Assembly (NCBI RefSeq): GCF_022344005.1
Contig: NZ_CP092191.1
Location: forward strand, 1-64,000
DNA length: 64,000 nt
Source: Deinococcus sp. KNUC1210
GTDB lineage: Bacteria; Deinococcota; Deinococci; Deinococcales; Deinococcaceae
Reading direction: 5' to 3'
Part shown: in pieces, positions 38,917 to 48,675 of the stretch
Layout: every line of letters begins with the position of its first letter
How positions within the stretch are numbered: position 1 is the stretch's first letter
The notes under the pieces: generated by a model
What the model was told of the DNA's origin: nothing
The model's input: the letters and a program-made list of their open reading frames with translations, nothing else
Database searches by the model: none
Translations under genes and position numbers: made by a program

Positions 38917-39789
38917 ATGACTGCGTCTCTGACCTCGCACGATTTCTCGGGCACGCTGGACCGCCGCACGCAACTGGCCGACTTTCTGCGTTCGCGGCGA
39001 ATGCGACTGTCGCCGGAACAGGTGGGCCTGAGCAGCACAGGCCGCCGCCGCACCCAGGGACTACGCCGCGAGGAAGTGGCCCTGCTGGCCGAGACGAGCA
39101 CCACGTGGTACACCTGGCTCGAACAGCGCCGCGACATCCGGGTATCCGGCCCCCTGCTGGACCGTCTGGCCCTCGCCCTCCATCTGGACGCAGGAGAGCG
39201 GCTGCATCTCTTCGCGCTGGCGGGCCTGCCGCTGCCGCTCGATACGGCGCTGCACGAGACGGTTTCGGCGGCAGTGCAGCGCTTCATCCACGGTCTGCAC
39301 GACCAACCTGCCTATGTGCTGGGCCGCCGCTGGGACTATCTGGCCTGGAACCGGGCCACCGAACTGGTCTTCGGGTGTCGCGTGGCGGCAGAACACAACG
39401 TGCTGCGGCGCATGTTCCTCGACCCTGCTCGCCGTCAGCTGTACACCGACTGGAACTGCGCGGCGGCTGGCATGGTCGCCCGCTTTCGCTCGGACTGCGC
39501 TCCGTACATCGGGGAACCTTGGTGCGCGGCACTGGTCGAGGAACTGAGCACCACCAGTCCGGAATTCCGGCGACTCTGGCTCCAGCACGACGTGAAGGGC
39601 AGCCCGGACGGACTCAAGGACCTCCAGCATCCGCAGATGGGCCGCATGATGTTCGAACATCTGGTGCTGCGCCTGCCAGACGCCCCTGGCCTGGGAATCG
39701 TCGTGTATACCCCCCTGCCCGACTGGGACACGCCCGCCAAACTCAGAAAGCTTCTGCAGGCTGCTCAGGAGCAGGAACAGCAGTCATAG
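38917..39789 (+). CDS. XRE family regulator with MmyB-like ligand domain
   Basis: A 290-residue regulator: an N-terminal helix-turn-helix (LADFLRSRRMRLSPEQVGL, TQGLRREEVALLAETSTTWYTWLEQ) and a C-terminal MmyB-like ligand-binding domain (YVLGRRWDYLAWNRATELVFG, VARFRSDCAPYIGEP, VYTPLPDWDTPAKLRKL). Proteins of this type bind fatty-acid-like ligands and often regulate a divergent oxidoreductase or transporter; here the neighbour is an MFS exporter. Confidence 0.93.
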   Translation: MTASLTSHDFSGTLDRRTQLADFLRSRRMRLSPEQVGLSSTGRRRTQGLRREEVALLAETSTTWYTWLEQRRDIRVSGPLLDRLALALHLDAGERLHLFALAGLPLPLDTALHETVSAAVQRFIHGLHDQPAYVLGRRWDYLAWNRATELVFGCRVAAEHNVLRRMFLDPARRQLYTDWNCAAAGMVARFRSDCAPYIGEPWCAALVEELSTTSPEFRRLWLQHDVKGSPDGLKDLQHPQMGRMMFEHLVLRLPDAPGLGIVVYTPLPDWDTPAKLRKLLQAAQEQEQQS

Positions 39790-39939
39790 GACAGAAGAAA
39801 AGCTCGCTTGGCGGATGTGGTCTCTGTCAGGACAGCCCTCCGCGCCGTCTTCATGGCCTGAAGGTGGCGCTCTCCGGCACGTCACCTCTCGACGGGGACT
39901 GTCTACGGTCATTATTACTTCATCTCTCCTGATATGAAC

Positions 39940-39968
39940 TTGACAATGAGCTGGGTGTCACGCAAGAT
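39940..39968 (+). promoter_or_regulatory. Putative promoter of the second lacI-type gene
   Basis: TTGACA at 39940-39945 and CAAGAT at 39963-39968 are 17 bases apart. The -10 is weak, but the predicted start near 39975 lies just before the operator-like site at 39981, a usual arrangement for an autoregulated repressor. Confidence 0.5.
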
Positions 39969-39980
39969 GAAATTAACCAA

Positions 39981-39994
39981 AGCAAACGTTGTCC
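39981..39994. promoter_or_regulatory. Putative LacI-family operator (imperfect)
   Basis: AGCAAACGTTGTCC shares its left half and centre with the perfect palindrome GGCAAACGTTTGCC at 41099. It sits 50 bases before the repressor ATG, next to the predicted transcription start, suggesting autorepression with a weaker site. Confidence 0.55.
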
Positions 39995-40044
39995 CGTCAT
40001 CTGAATGGGCAGATTTTCATATCACCGCAGCAGGGAGGTGAGAC

Positions 40045-41083
40045 ATGTCTCGTGTTCGCAGCCAGGACAAACCAGCTACCATCAAAGATGTGGCGCGAGT
40101 CGCGGGCGTCTCCTTCTCGACCGTCTCGCGTGTCGTGAACAATTCCAAACCGGTGGATGAACTCACCCGCGCACGCGTCCTCCAGGCCATCGAGGAACTT
40201 CGCTATGTTCCCAATACCCTGGCGCGTGGCCTTCAGACCCGGCAGACCCGCTGCCTGGGCATGATGCTGCCCGAAATCGGGTCCTCCGGCGCGGCGAAAC
40301 TGCTGGAAGGTGCGGAATCGTGTGTGCGTGAGGCCGGATACACGATGCTGCTCATGACCACCGACGCGGCCACTGCCCGTGAACTCGAATGCTTCTCCAT
40401 CCTGCGTCAGCAGCAGATCGACGGACTGTTGTGGGTGGCGGCGACCTACACAGACGCCCACCGCGACTGGCAGCAACACCACGCCCTCCCGACCGTCGTG
40501 GTGGCGCAGGATTTTTCGAGCTACAGCCTGCCCAGCGTGCTGGTAGACAACTACCACGCGGCCTACGACGCGGCGGAATACCTGATCGCGAATGGACATC
40601 GCCGCATCGCCATGATTACCGGCGACCTGAATGATCAGGCTGTGGGTGTGGACCGATACCGGGGCTTTCTCGACGCGCTCGCAGCGCACTCCATCGCACT
40701 CGAACCCGAATCTGGTGGTGAAGTCGGAGCATGAACGCGACGTGGCCTCGCCGCGCAGCGGCTATGAAGCCATGGCCCGGCTGATCGGGCACGGCCCGAC
40801 GGCAGTGCTGGCGGCCTCCGACAATCTGGCAATCGGTGCGATGCAGTTTCTGTTGGAGCAGAAACGTTCTATTCCGGGCGACGTTTCGGTGATGGGATTT
40901 GACGATCTGGACATCGCCGCTCATCCGATGCTGCGCCTGTCGACTGTGGCGTTCGATTTTTACGAACTGGGTGTGCTCGGTGCGCGAACGCTCCTGGACG
41001 CCCTTCAGGAGAAGAGCGATGTTCCGCGTGTGCAGTTGTCGCCGTACCGTCTGGTGCTTCGAGATACCGTTCGCACACTTTAA
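40045..41083 (+). pseudogene. LacI family repressor, frameshifted near 40710
   Basis: The N-terminal LacI helix-turn-helix is intact (TIKDVARVAGVSFSTVSRVV) with a hinge (LRYVPNTLARGLQ) and the sensor domain (GLLWVAATYTD, HRRIAMITGDLNDQ). The frame then breaks near CCCGAATCTGGTGG (40702-40715) and continues one base later as LVVKSEHERDVASPRSGYEA, AVLAASDNLAIGAM and VSVMGFDDLDIA to 41083. Removing one base gives 345 residues. GGGAGGTGAG precedes the ATG. It lies just upstream of the operon it should control, with operator-like palindromes before both. Confidence 0.92.
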
Positions 41084-41098
41084 TTTTTTTGTTGCTCA

Positions 41099-41112
41099 GG
41101 CAAACGTTTGCC
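41099..41112. promoter_or_regulatory. LacI-family operator upstream of the transporter-esterase operon
   Basis: GGCAAACGTTTGCC is a perfect 14-base palindrome with the central CG typical of LacI-family operators (core AAACGTTT). It lies between the end of the repressor gene and the leader ORF of the binding-protein gene. Confidence 0.75.
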
Positions 41113-41127
41113 AATGGAGAAAACATC

Positions 41128-41208
41128 ATGAACTCACCCCCGCCTGCTGCTGTCTGTTTCTTCCGACCCCCGTTCACGCACTTTCTACTCACTGGAGAAC
41201 CCGCATGA
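41128..41208 (+). CDS. Possible 26-residue leader ORF coupled to the binding-protein gene
   Basis: ATG at 41128 follows TGGAGAAAACATC (GGAG nine bases upstream). The frame runs 26 codons (MNSPPPAAVCFFRPPF start) and its TGA overlaps the ATG of the next gene as ATGA at 41205-41208. It has no recognised domain. It could couple translation, act as an attenuating leader peptide, or be accidental; the ribosome site and exact overlap support translation. Confidence 0.45.
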   Translation: MNSPPPAAVCFFRPPFTHFLLTGEPA

Positions 41209-42749
41209 AGACACCCAAGATTTCTCTGCGCTCGACCGCCGCTCTGCTCAGCCTGGGCCTGCTGCTCAGCACGCCTGCCTCTGCCGCCGTCACTCCGCCC
41301 GGCGACACCCTCACGTTTGCAATTGGGAACGCGCCTTCGTCTCTCGACCCTTCTTCTGGCGAAGCGAGCAACGAATACTACTTCACCCTCGCCTACGACT
41401 CACTCATCAGCTTTGAATACGACGGTGTGTACAAGCCGGGTCTCGCCACCTCCTGGAAATGGGTCGGCAACGATTACAAAACCCTGGACCTACAACTGCG
41501 GCGCAACGTGAAATTCAGCGACGGCAGCACCTTCGACGCCAAAACCGTCAAGGCGTGGCTCGACCTCCAGATGAAAAATAAATCTCCGGTGGCGCTGAAC
41601 CTGGGAACCAAGTCGGTGGCTGTGACCGGGCCGAATTCCGTTCGCCTGACGATGGCCGCTTCCAACCCGCTCGCCCTGCTGTTCCTGTCGCGGACGTGGC
41701 TGTCGGGCGTTATTCCCTGCCCGAAGGCTGCCAGCAACCCCGGCATGCTGAAGGCCGCGACGTGCGGCACCGGCCCCTATGTCCTCGATCCCAAGCAGAC
41801 GGTGACGGGCGACACCTACACCTATCTCGCCAACCCCAACTACTGGGACCCTTCGCGGGTGCAGTGGAAAAAGGTAATCCTCAAGGTCGTCAACAATCCA
41901 CAGGCCGCCCTGGACGCGGTGCGTGCCGGTCAGGCCCAGGTTGCCTGGCCCGCGCAGGCGTCGCTGATCAAGTCGGCCCTCGACGCTGGCCTCAAGAGCG
42001 TCGGTGTGCCGCAGAACGTCCTCGGTCTGGATTTCCTCGACAAGAGCGGCAAGGTCGCCCCGGCCCTCAAGGATGTCCGTGTCCGGCAGGCCCTCAACTA
42101 CGCGATTGACCGCAGTGCCCTCTCAGCCGCGCTGGGTGGCGGTCAGGGCAATCCGGTCTCGACCCAGTTCCTCGAAGGAGCCGACGGCTACGACGCCTCG
42201 CTCGCCAACGCCTATCCCTACGACGTTGCCAAAGCCAAGCAGCTTCTGGCTGCCGCCGGGTATCCGCAGGGCTTCGAGGTGACGATTCTGTCCACCCCGA
42301 TCGCGGGCCTCGATACCGTGATGCAGGGCGTGGCGGGCTACTGGCAGGCCATCGGCGTGAAAGCCAAGATCGATACCAAGCCGCAGGCCTCCGACTTCTT
42401 CGCCGGGCTGACGGCTGGCAAGTACGCAGTGGCGGCAGCGGCCCTCGGCGCGACGAACCCGACCCTGCTCGCCTGGAACTGCTGCTTCCGCTCGGGAGCC
42501 GTGTGGAATCCCGACAAGACCACCGTGCCGCCACTGGAAGCCGTCATCAACAAACTGCGCGTGACAGACCCGACCAAGGCTGGCCCGGTTGCGAAACAGG
42601 TCAATAGCTACCTGACCAAGAACGCCTGGTTCGTGCCGGTCTACAGTGGAAAACTCAATTACGTCTTCGATCCCAAGAAGGTCGCGCTGCCCAATCCGTC
42701 GGGCGCTCAGCCGGTGGTCGATATTCTCGACGTCAAGCCAGCCAAGTAA
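41205..42749 (+). CDS. ABC importer substrate-binding protein, family 5 (Dpp/Opp type)
   Basis: The 514-residue precursor has a signal peptide (residues about 1-28, ending ASA) and the family-5 binding fold: DTLTFAIGNAPSSLDPSSGEAS, YDSLISFEYDG, LRRNVKFSDGSTFDAKTVKAW, GTGPYVL and VRQALNYAIDRSAL. Family 5 proteins bind peptides, but also oligosaccharides, opines or nickel. ATG 41205 follows GGAG. It is the first full gene of an operon with two permeases, two ATPase modules, three esterases and a Nif3-like protein, behind a LacI operator; a carbohydrate ligand is therefore likely, by inference. Confidence 0.93.
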   Translation: MKTPKISLRSTAALLSLGLLLSTPASAAVTPPGDTLTFAIGNAPSSLDPSSGEASNEYYFTLAYDSLISFEYDGVYKPGLATSWKWVGNDYKTLDLQLRRNVKFSDGSTFDAKTVKAWLDLQMKNKSPVALNLGTKSVAVTGPNSVRLTMAASNPLALLFLSRTWLSGVIPCPKAASNPGMLKAATCGTGPYVLDPKQTVTGDTYTYLANPNYWDPSRVQWKKVILKVVNNPQAALDAVRAGQAQVAWPAQASLIKSALDAGLKSVGVPQNVLGLDFLDKSGKVAPALKDVRVRQALNYAIDRSALSAALGGGQGNPVSTQFLEGADGYDASLANAYPYDVAKAKQLLAAAGYPQGFEVTILSTPIAGLDTVMQGVAGYWQAIGVKAKIDTKPQASDFFAGLTAGKYAVAAAALGATNPTLLAWNCCFRSGAVWNPDKTTVPPLEAVINKLRVTDPTKAGPVAKQVNSYLTKNAWFVPVYSGKLNYVFDPKKVALPNPSGAQPVVDILDVKPAK

Positions 42750-42817
42750 GTGAAGCGGCGATCTGCTCCCTGTCTCCTTCCGGGAAGGGATCGCCGCGCC
42801 CAGGACAGGAGCCGCTG

Positions 42818-43800
42818 ATGCCCGTTGACCCCTTCTCGAAGCATTCCTTGCACAGGCACCTGCCCTTCCGCAGAGCGCCGACTTTGCTGCCCTGCGTGCC
42901 GAGGCCCACCGGCAGAGCGATCTGCTCTTCACCCAGGTGGGCGAGCCTGGCCCAGACGTTCGTGAGCGCCACTCCTTCACCGTGCCCGTTCAGGGGGGCG
43001 AAGTCGAGGTGTACGTGTACCAGCCGCACGGACCCGGCCTCCATCCCGCGCACCTGTTCCTGCACGGCGGCGGCTGGACTATGGGAACGATTCACGGTGC
43101 CTTTATCGACGCGACCTGCCGTGAACGCTGCGTCAACGCCTCCTGCGCGGTCGTCTCGGTGCACTACCGCAAGGCCCCCGAGCACCCCTACCCCACCGGC
43201 CTGAACGACTGCTACGCGGCACTCCTCTGGCTCAGCGACCACGCGGCGGAACTGGGCATCGACCCTGACCGCATCACCATCGGCGGCCAGTCGGCGGGTG
43301 CGAACCTCGCCGCCGCGCTGACCCTCAAACTCCGCGACGAAGGCGGCCCCCGGCTGATGTTCCAGCTGCTGGAGGTCCCGGCTCTCGATCTGACGTTTTC
43401 AGCTTCCACGCACCCCGAACTCGATCAGGGGTACGGCCTCACCAGAGCCGCTCTGGAAGCCTGCCGACGTGATTACCTCACCTCTGCCGACGAAGCGGGC
43501 ACGCCCTACGTTTCCCCGCTGCTGGCTCCCGACCTCTCTGGCCTGCCTCCCGCGCACATCATGATTGCCGAATACGACCCGCTGCGCGGGGACGGCGCTG
43601 CCTACGCCGAACGCCTCAGAGAAGCCGGGGTGCCCGTGACGCTGACGCTGGGCACGGGCCACATTCACGGCTCGCCTGCCTTTACCCGGACGATGGCGAC
43701 GGCACGCGCCTGGCGGAGCGAGGTCGTCGCGGTGCTGCGCCGCGCTCAGAGCATGCACAATACGCCCGGCATGGCCGTGCCAGACCTCCAGCGGTTCTGA
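42818..43800 (+). pseudogene. Acetyl-esterase-like alpha/beta hydrolase, frameshifted near 42835
   Basis: An alpha/beta hydrolase of the hormone-sensitive-lipase/acetyl esterase group. It shows HLFLHGGGWTMGT (oxyanion HGGG), VVSVHYRKAPEHPYP, nucleophile GGQSAGANLAAAL, the acid in AEYDPLRGDGAAYA and the histidine in GTGHIHGSPAFT. AGGAG precedes ATG 42818, but after six codons the frame must shift by one base (TTCTCGAAGC) to enter EAFLAQAPALPQS and the rest; adding one base gives 327 residues. Without the shift only a downstream GTG (42937) could start. It is the second gene of the LacI-controlled operon. Confidence 0.88.
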
Positions 43801-43816
43801 GCGTCTTGGAGACCCT

Positions 43817-44758
43817 ATGCTGAGAATCCTTGGACACCGGCTGCTGTTTTCGATTCCACTGCTCGTCTTCGTGACGGCCCTGACCTTCTTTCTGGTCTCG
43901 CTGACGCCCGGTGATCCTGCCGTCGTCATCCTCGGGCAGAACCGCGCCCCTGCCGAATACCAGCAGCTTCGCGAACAGCTCGGACTGCTCAAGCCCGTGC
44001 CGGTGCAGTACGCCGCGTGGATCAATACCCTCGCCCACGGCAGCCTCGGCACCTCCATCTTCAACAACGAGTCGGTCGTCGCAAAACTCAATGCCCGGCT
44101 CGGCGTCACCCTCTCGCTCGTCACCCTCACGGCCCTGGTGTCCAGCATCATCGGCATCTCGCTGGGCATCGCCAGTGCCCTGCGGCGAGGTGCCCTGGCC
44201 CGCGCCGTCGATGTCCTGTCGCTGCTCGGAATCGTGCTGCCGAGCTTCTGGGTCGCCCTGGTCCTCGTCGCGGTCTTCGCCGTGCGTCTGCGCTGGCTGC
44301 CCGCCATCGGGTATGTCCATCCTTCGACGTCGCTGACCGGCTGGCTGCGGGGTCTGGTGCTGCCGGTGGTGGTGCTGGCGGGTCCGGCCATCGGTCTCAT
44401 CGCCCAGCAGACCCGCAACGCGATGCTCGACATTCTGGAGCGGCCATTTATCCGCACGCTACGAGCTGGCGGGGTCAAACCCGCTTCCCTGATCTACCGG
44501 CATGCCCTGAGAAACGCAGGTGTCCCGGTGCTGACCGTGATCGGCCTGGTCTTCATCGGACTGCTGGGCGGCACCATCATCGCCGAAAACGTGTTCGCGC
44601 TGCCGGGCCTGGGCGGTCTCGCGGTCGAGGCCACCGGACGGCACGACCTGCCCGTCATTCAGGGCATCGTCCTATACTTCACGGTGATCGTGGTGGTGGT
44701 CAACCTGCTCGTCGACCTGCTGTACGCCTGGCTCAATCCGAGGATCCGCGTCTCATGA
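43817..44758 (+). CDS. ABC importer permease, DppB type
   Basis: A 313-residue inner-membrane permease with six predicted helices and the DppB/OppB-type N-terminus (RILGHRLLFSIPLLVFVTALTFFLVSLTPGDPAV). The cytoplasmic EAA-like loop reads RTLRAGGVKPASLIYRHALRNAGVPVLTVIG, which contacts the ATPase. GGAG precedes the ATG. It forms a heterodimer with the permease half of the next gene, whose ATG overlaps its stop. Confidence 0.95.
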   Translation: MLRILGHRLLFSIPLLVFVTALTFFLVSLTPGDPAVVILGQNRAPAEYQQLREQLGLLKPVPVQYAAWINTLAHGSLGTSIFNNESVVAKLNARLGVTLSLVTLTALVSSIIGISLGIASALRRGALARAVDVLSLLGIVLPSFWVALVLVAVFAVRLRWLPAIGYVHPSTSLTGWLRGLVLPVVVLAGPAIGLIAQQTRNAMLDILERPFIRTLRAGGVKPASLIYRHALRNAGVPVLTVIGLVFIGLLGGTIIAENVFALPGLGGLAVEATGRHDLPVIQGIVLYFTVIVVVVNLLVDLLYAWLNPRIRVS

Positions 44759-46737
44759 CCGCCACCACGCTCCACCGCCCACGCCGCTCTCCACTGCTGC
44801 GTGCCCTCGTGCGGCAACCCACCGCCGTCATCGCCCTCCTCTTTCTGGCGCTGATCATCCTGGCGTCGATCTTCGCGCGGCAGCTCGCACCCTACATGCC
44901 CGACGCCTTCGATCTCCCGGCCCGGCTGAGTGGGCCCACCGCCAGACACCTTCTCGGTGCCGACGAACTCGGACGTGACGTTCTGAGCCGACTGCTGTAC
45001 GGCGGCACCAAAGCCCTGATGGGCATCGTGGAAGCGGTGCTGACCGCCGTGCTGGTCGCGGTGCCCGTCGGCATTCTCGCCGGATACGTCGGTGGAACGT
45101 TCGACCGGGCCGTGACCTTCCTGACCGATCTGGTGCTCGCCATACCCGCCATCATTCTGGTGCTCGTCGTGCTCACGCTGTTTCCCGGCAATCTCAATGC
45201 CGCGATGATTGCCCTGGGTCTGCTGGTGGCACCCGGTTTCGCCCGAATTATTCGCGGCGTCACCCTTCCGCTGAAGGAAGCGGACTTCGTCGCTGCTGCC
45301 CGTGTCGCCGGAGTGGCCGAGGGCACGATCATGGTCCGTCATATTCTGCCCGGCGTGACGAGAACGGCCATCGTGCAGGCGTCGTTCGTGGCAGCCAACG
45401 CGCTGCTGTTCGCGGTAGGACTGGGCTTCCTGGGCCTGACCGCCTCGCCCGGCGAAGCCGAATGGGGCCAGATCGTCGCGGCAGCCGCGCAGCAGATCAG
45501 TACGCAGCCCTGGCTGCTGATACCGTCCGGCGGCCTGATCGCGCTGATGGCCCTCGCCCTGATGATGCTCGGCAACGCGCTCCGTGACGCCACCGCCGAC
45601 ATCGGAAGCGCCGCCGAGCCGACCCGCTCCGCTGTCCGGACGCCCGCTTCAGCTCCGGTGATCGTCACTCCGGAGGCCCTGCCCCCGGCGAATCCACAGG
45701 CGCTGCTGTCTGTTCGCGGTCTCAGTGTGGCCTTCGAGCACCGTGGACACAGCACGGTGGTGGTCGATGGCGTGAGTTTTGACGTCAACGCCGCCGAGAC
45801 GGTCGGGCTGGTCGGCGAGTCGGGTGCCGGGAAAAGCATGACCGCGTTGGCGCTCCTGCGCCTGCTGGCGACGAACGGACGCATTACCGGCGGTCAGGTG
45901 TACTTCGAAGGTCGAGATATCACCAGCCTGGACGACCGCGCTTTCGATCAGCTGCGTGGCAGTGCGCTCGGCCTGATCTCTCAGGAACCGCTCTCCAGCC
46001 TCGACCCCGCGTTTACCATCGGCAGTCAGCTGGGTGAACTGGTGCGCCTGCACGACCGCGTGACCGGCGAGAAAAACCGGGAACGATGCCTGGAACTGTT
46101 GCGTCAGGTGCAGATGCGCCAGCCGGAGCGGGTGCTGCGGTCTTACCCACACGAACTGTCCGGCGGAATGGCGCAGCGTGCCGCGATTGCCATGGCCCTG
46201 GCCGGGCGGCCCAGACTGCTGATCGCCGACGAACCGACCACCGCGCTTGATGTCACGGTTCAGAAGGAGATCCTGAACCTGCTGCGCCAGCTTCAGCGCG
46301 ATACGGGCATGGCCGTGCTGATCGTGACCCACAATCTGGGTGTGGTGGCCGACCTCTGCGACCGGGTGGTGGTCCTGTATGCCGGACAGGTCTTCGAAAA
46401 CGCGGGCGTGTTCGAGTTGTTCGACCGGCCTCTCAACCCCTACACGCTGGGCCTGCTGCGGGCCAATCCCTCGCACGCCCAGCCCGGTCAGCTGCTGGCG
46501 GTGATTCCTGGCCGCGTTCCGCCGCCGGGTGCCTGGCCCGTCTCCTGCCGCTTCGCACCTCGCTGCGAGTTTGCCGCCGCCGAATGTACCGCCGGGCCGA
46601 TTCCGCTGCTGCAACCCGTGAACGAACATTTCAGCCGCTGCATCCGAATTGACGACGTCTTCCTTCATCCGGCTCCTGGGCAGGAAGTGCTCGCACCCTC
46701 GGCCCACCCGGCCCCGAGCCGACAGGAGGCGTCATGA
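44755..46737 (+). CDS. Fused ABC permease (DppC type) and ATP-binding protein (DppD type)
   Basis: A 660-residue fusion. Residues about 1-290 are a DppC-type permease ([19 protein letters not shown], loop [27 protein letters not shown]). After a proline/alanine-rich linker (about 290-315), residues about 316-620 are an ATPase with Walker A GESGAGKS, signature ELSGGMAQR, Walker [14 protein letters not shown] and the H-loop VTHNLG, then the oligopeptide-type C-terminal zinc-like motif [12 protein letters not shown] 44755 overlaps the previous stop (ATGA). There is no frameshift or missing stop at the junction, so the fusion appears real. Such fusions are known in some Opp-type systems. Confidence 0.94.
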   Translation: MTATTLHRPRRSPLLRALVRQPTAVIALLFLALIILASIFARQLAPYMPDAFDLPARLSGPTARHLLGADELGRDVLSRLLYGGTKALMGIVEAVLTAVLVAVPVGILAGYVGGTFDRAVTFLTDLVLAIPAIILVLVVLTLFPGNLNAAMIALGLLVAPGFARIIRGVTLPLKEADFVAAARVAGVAEGTIMVRHILPGVTRTAIVQASFVAANALLFAVGLGFLGLTASPGEAEWGQIVAAAAQQISTQPWLLIPSGGLIALMALALMMLGNALRDATADIGSAAEPTRSAVRTPASAPVIVTPEALPPANPQALLSVRGLSVAFEHRGHSTVVVDGVSFDVNAAETVGLVGESGAGKSMTALALLRLLATNGRITGGQVYFEGRDITSLDDRAFDQLRGSALGLISQEPLSSLDPAFTIGSQLGELVRLHDRVTGEKNRERCLELLRQVQMRQPERVLRSYPHELSGGMAQRAAIAMALAGRPRLLIADEPTTALDVTVQKEILNLLRQLQRDTGMAVLIVTHNLGVVADLCDRVVVLYAGQVFENAGVFELFDRPLNPYTLGLLRANPSHAQPGQLLAVIPGRVPPPGAWPVSCRFAPRCEFAAAECTAGPIPLLQPVNEHFSRCIRIDDVFLHPAPGQEVLAPSAHPAPSRQEAS

Positions 46738-47786
46738 CCCAGAGCGAACCTGGGAACAGTGCGGCGCAGACCGCCGTTCCACTGCTCGAAATCCGGGACC
46801 TGGAGGTGCAGTACCGCCGCCGTCGCCGCGACCCCGTGCTCAGGGCATCGGACCGGGTCAGCCTCGAAGTGTACTCGGGTGAAACGGTGGGCGTCGTGGG
46901 CGAGTCCGGCTCCGGCAAATCGACGGTGGCAAAGGCCGCGCTGGGTCTGGCCCCGGTCCATGCCGGTCAGATCCGCCTTTCCGGGCGGGACATCACCCAG
47001 CTGGGTCCCCGTGGACGGCGCGACCTGAGCCGGACCATGCAGGTCGTCTTCCAGGACCCCAACGCTTCTCTGAATCCTTACCTCACGGTGGGGCGGTCGC
47101 TGTCTGAACCGCTGGAGGTTCATGGTCTGCGCCCCGGCCCCGAGCTGCGTCAGCGGGTGGAGCAGGCGCTTGAGCGGGTCGGCCTTCCTCCCGAAGCGGC
47201 AGACCGTTATCCGTCTCAGTTTTCCGGCGGCCAGAAACAGCGGCTCGCCATCGCCCGCGCCCTGATCGTGGACCCGCAACTGCTGATCTGTGACGAAGCC
47301 GTCAGCGCCCTCGACCTGTCCATTCAGGCGCAGATTCTGAATCTGCTGGTCGAGCAGCAGCACGGCAGGCAGCTGAGTTATCTGTTCATCTCACACGACA
47401 TCGAGGTCGTCCGCTACATCTCCGACCGGATCTACGTCATGTACCTCGGGCAGGTGATGGAAACCGGCCCCGCACGCGCCGTGACCAGTCAGCCCGCACA
47501 TCCGTACACCCAGGAACTCCTCGACTCTGCCCCCGTCGCGGATCCACGGCTACAGCGCCGCCGTGCCAGCGAGGAAGCAGCCCGGATTGCGCTGCGCCCC
47601 ACCACCCCGGCAGCCGGTGTCCACCCGGCGACCGGCTGTCCGTTCGCGCCGCGCTGCCCATATGTCACCGAGATCTGCCGCGCCCAACGTCCTCCGCTGA
47701 TTCCCACCGATGCGGGCGGCCTGACAGCCTGTCATCACTACCCCGAATGGAAGACCCTGCACGCACAAGGAGGCTCCACCCCATGA
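46734..47786 (+). CDS. ABC importer ATP-binding protein, DppF/OppF type
   Basis: A 350-residue cytoplasmic ATPase: Walker A GESGSGKST, Q-loop QVVFQDPNASLNP, signature FSGGQKQRLAIARAL, Walker B LLICDEAVSALDLS, H-loop ISHDIEVVRYIS and the C-terminal CPFAPRCPYVTEIC motif of the oligopeptide subfamily. It partners the ATPase half of the preceding fusion. Both ends overlap its neighbours as ATGA, so translation is coupled. Confidence 0.95.
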   Translation: MTQSEPGNSAAQTAVPLLEIRDLEVQYRRRRRDPVLRASDRVSLEVYSGETVGVVGESGSGKSTVAKAALGLAPVHAGQIRLSGRDITQLGPRGRRDLSRTMQVVFQDPNASLNPYLTVGRSLSEPLEVHGLRPGPELRQRVEQALERVGLPPEAADRYPSQFSGGQKQRLAIARALIVDPQLLICDEAVSALDLSIQAQILNLLVEQQHGRQLSYLFISHDIEVVRYISDRIYVMYLGQVMETGPARAVTSQPAHPYTQELLDSAPVADPRLQRRRASEEAARIALRPTTPAAGVHPATGCPFAPRCPYVTEICRAQRPPLIPTDAGGLTACHHYPEWKTLHAQGGSTP

Positions 47787-48649
47787 GTACCCTTTCTATC
47801 CAGAACGTCATCGATACGGTCCTGAGCGCGACCAACGTGCCCACGCTGTCCCGCACCGCCGACACCTTCAAGACCGGCGATCCGAACACGCCGCTCACCA
47901 GCATCGTCACCACCTTTCTGGCGACGGCTGAAGTGATCCGTGAGGCAGCCGCGCAGGGTGCCAATCTGATCGTGACGCACGAACCCACCTTCTACTCTGC
48001 CGAGGACACCGACGATCTGGCCTGGCTCGACGGTGATCCCACCTACGAGGCAAAACGCCGCATGATCGAGGAACACGGCATCGTCATCTGGCGCTTTCAC
48101 GACTACTGGCACATGATGAAGCCAGACGGCATCCTGACGGGCGTGGCGCAGCAGCTGGGCTGGACCGTCGATCCACCGGCCATCGCTCTGGACGAGGCCC
48201 TGCACGCCATGACTGCCGGAAAAAGCGGCGACACCCGGCGCGCCGGGGCCGCTGTGGGCGTCGCCACCATTCCCGAGATCTCCCTGCTCGACCTTGCACG
48301 GCACCTCAAAGAGCAGCTCGGGGCCACTGCCGTGCGGATGGTCGGCCCGGACGATCTGCCAGTGCGCCGCGTCGGTCTGACGTTGGGCGCTCTGCCGGGA
48401 AAAATGACCATCGCCGCGCTGCAACGGGACGACGTCGATATCGTGCTGACCGGAGAAACCCGCGAGTGGGAAACCTGCGAGTTCCTGCGGGACGCCGAGT
48501 ATTTCGGATGCCCCAAGGGAATGCTGGTGGTGGGGCACGCTACCAGCGAGGAAGCCGGCATGGCGTACCTCGCAGACTGGCTGCGCGGGCTGTTCCCAGA
48601 CGTGCAGGTGACCCATCTTGCCAGCGGCGACCCGTTCCGGACGCTGTGA
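47783..48649 (+). CDS. Nif3-like dinuclear metal centre protein
   Basis: A 288-residue member of the Nif3/YbgI family, which form toroidal hexamers around a two-metal site; their biochemical role is unsettled (GTP cyclohydrolase 1 type 2 is one label). Metal-site motifs are LIVTHEPTFYS, where the family usually has HHP (here HEP), and VGHATSEEAGM with the expected His-x3-Glu. AAGGAGG precedes the ATG, which overlaps the ATPase stop. Its place inside a transport-esterase operon suggests a catabolic hydrolase-like role rather than housekeeping; this is inference. Confidence 0.9.
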   Translation: MSTLSIQNVIDTVLSATNVPTLSRTADTFKTGDPNTPLTSIVTTFLATAEVIREAAAQGANLIVTHEPTFYSAEDTDDLAWLDGDPTYEAKRRMIEEHGIVIWRFHDYWHMMKPDGILTGVAQQLGWTVDPPAIALDEALHAMTAGKSGDTRRAGAAVGVATIPEISLLDLARHLKEQLGATAVRMVGPDDLPVRRVGLTLGALPGKMTIAALQRDDVDIVLTGETREWETCEFLRDAEYFGCPKGMLVVGHATSEEAGMAYLADWLRGLFPDVQVTHLASGDPFRTL

Positions 48650-48675
48650 CCCGCTCCCCGGAAGGACCGACCCAT

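Noticed and set aside
40702..40715. Programmed frameshifting in the LacI gene
   Set aside because: No slippery heptamer, and eight other genes in the window show the same kind of one-base break, so sequence error is the simpler explanation.
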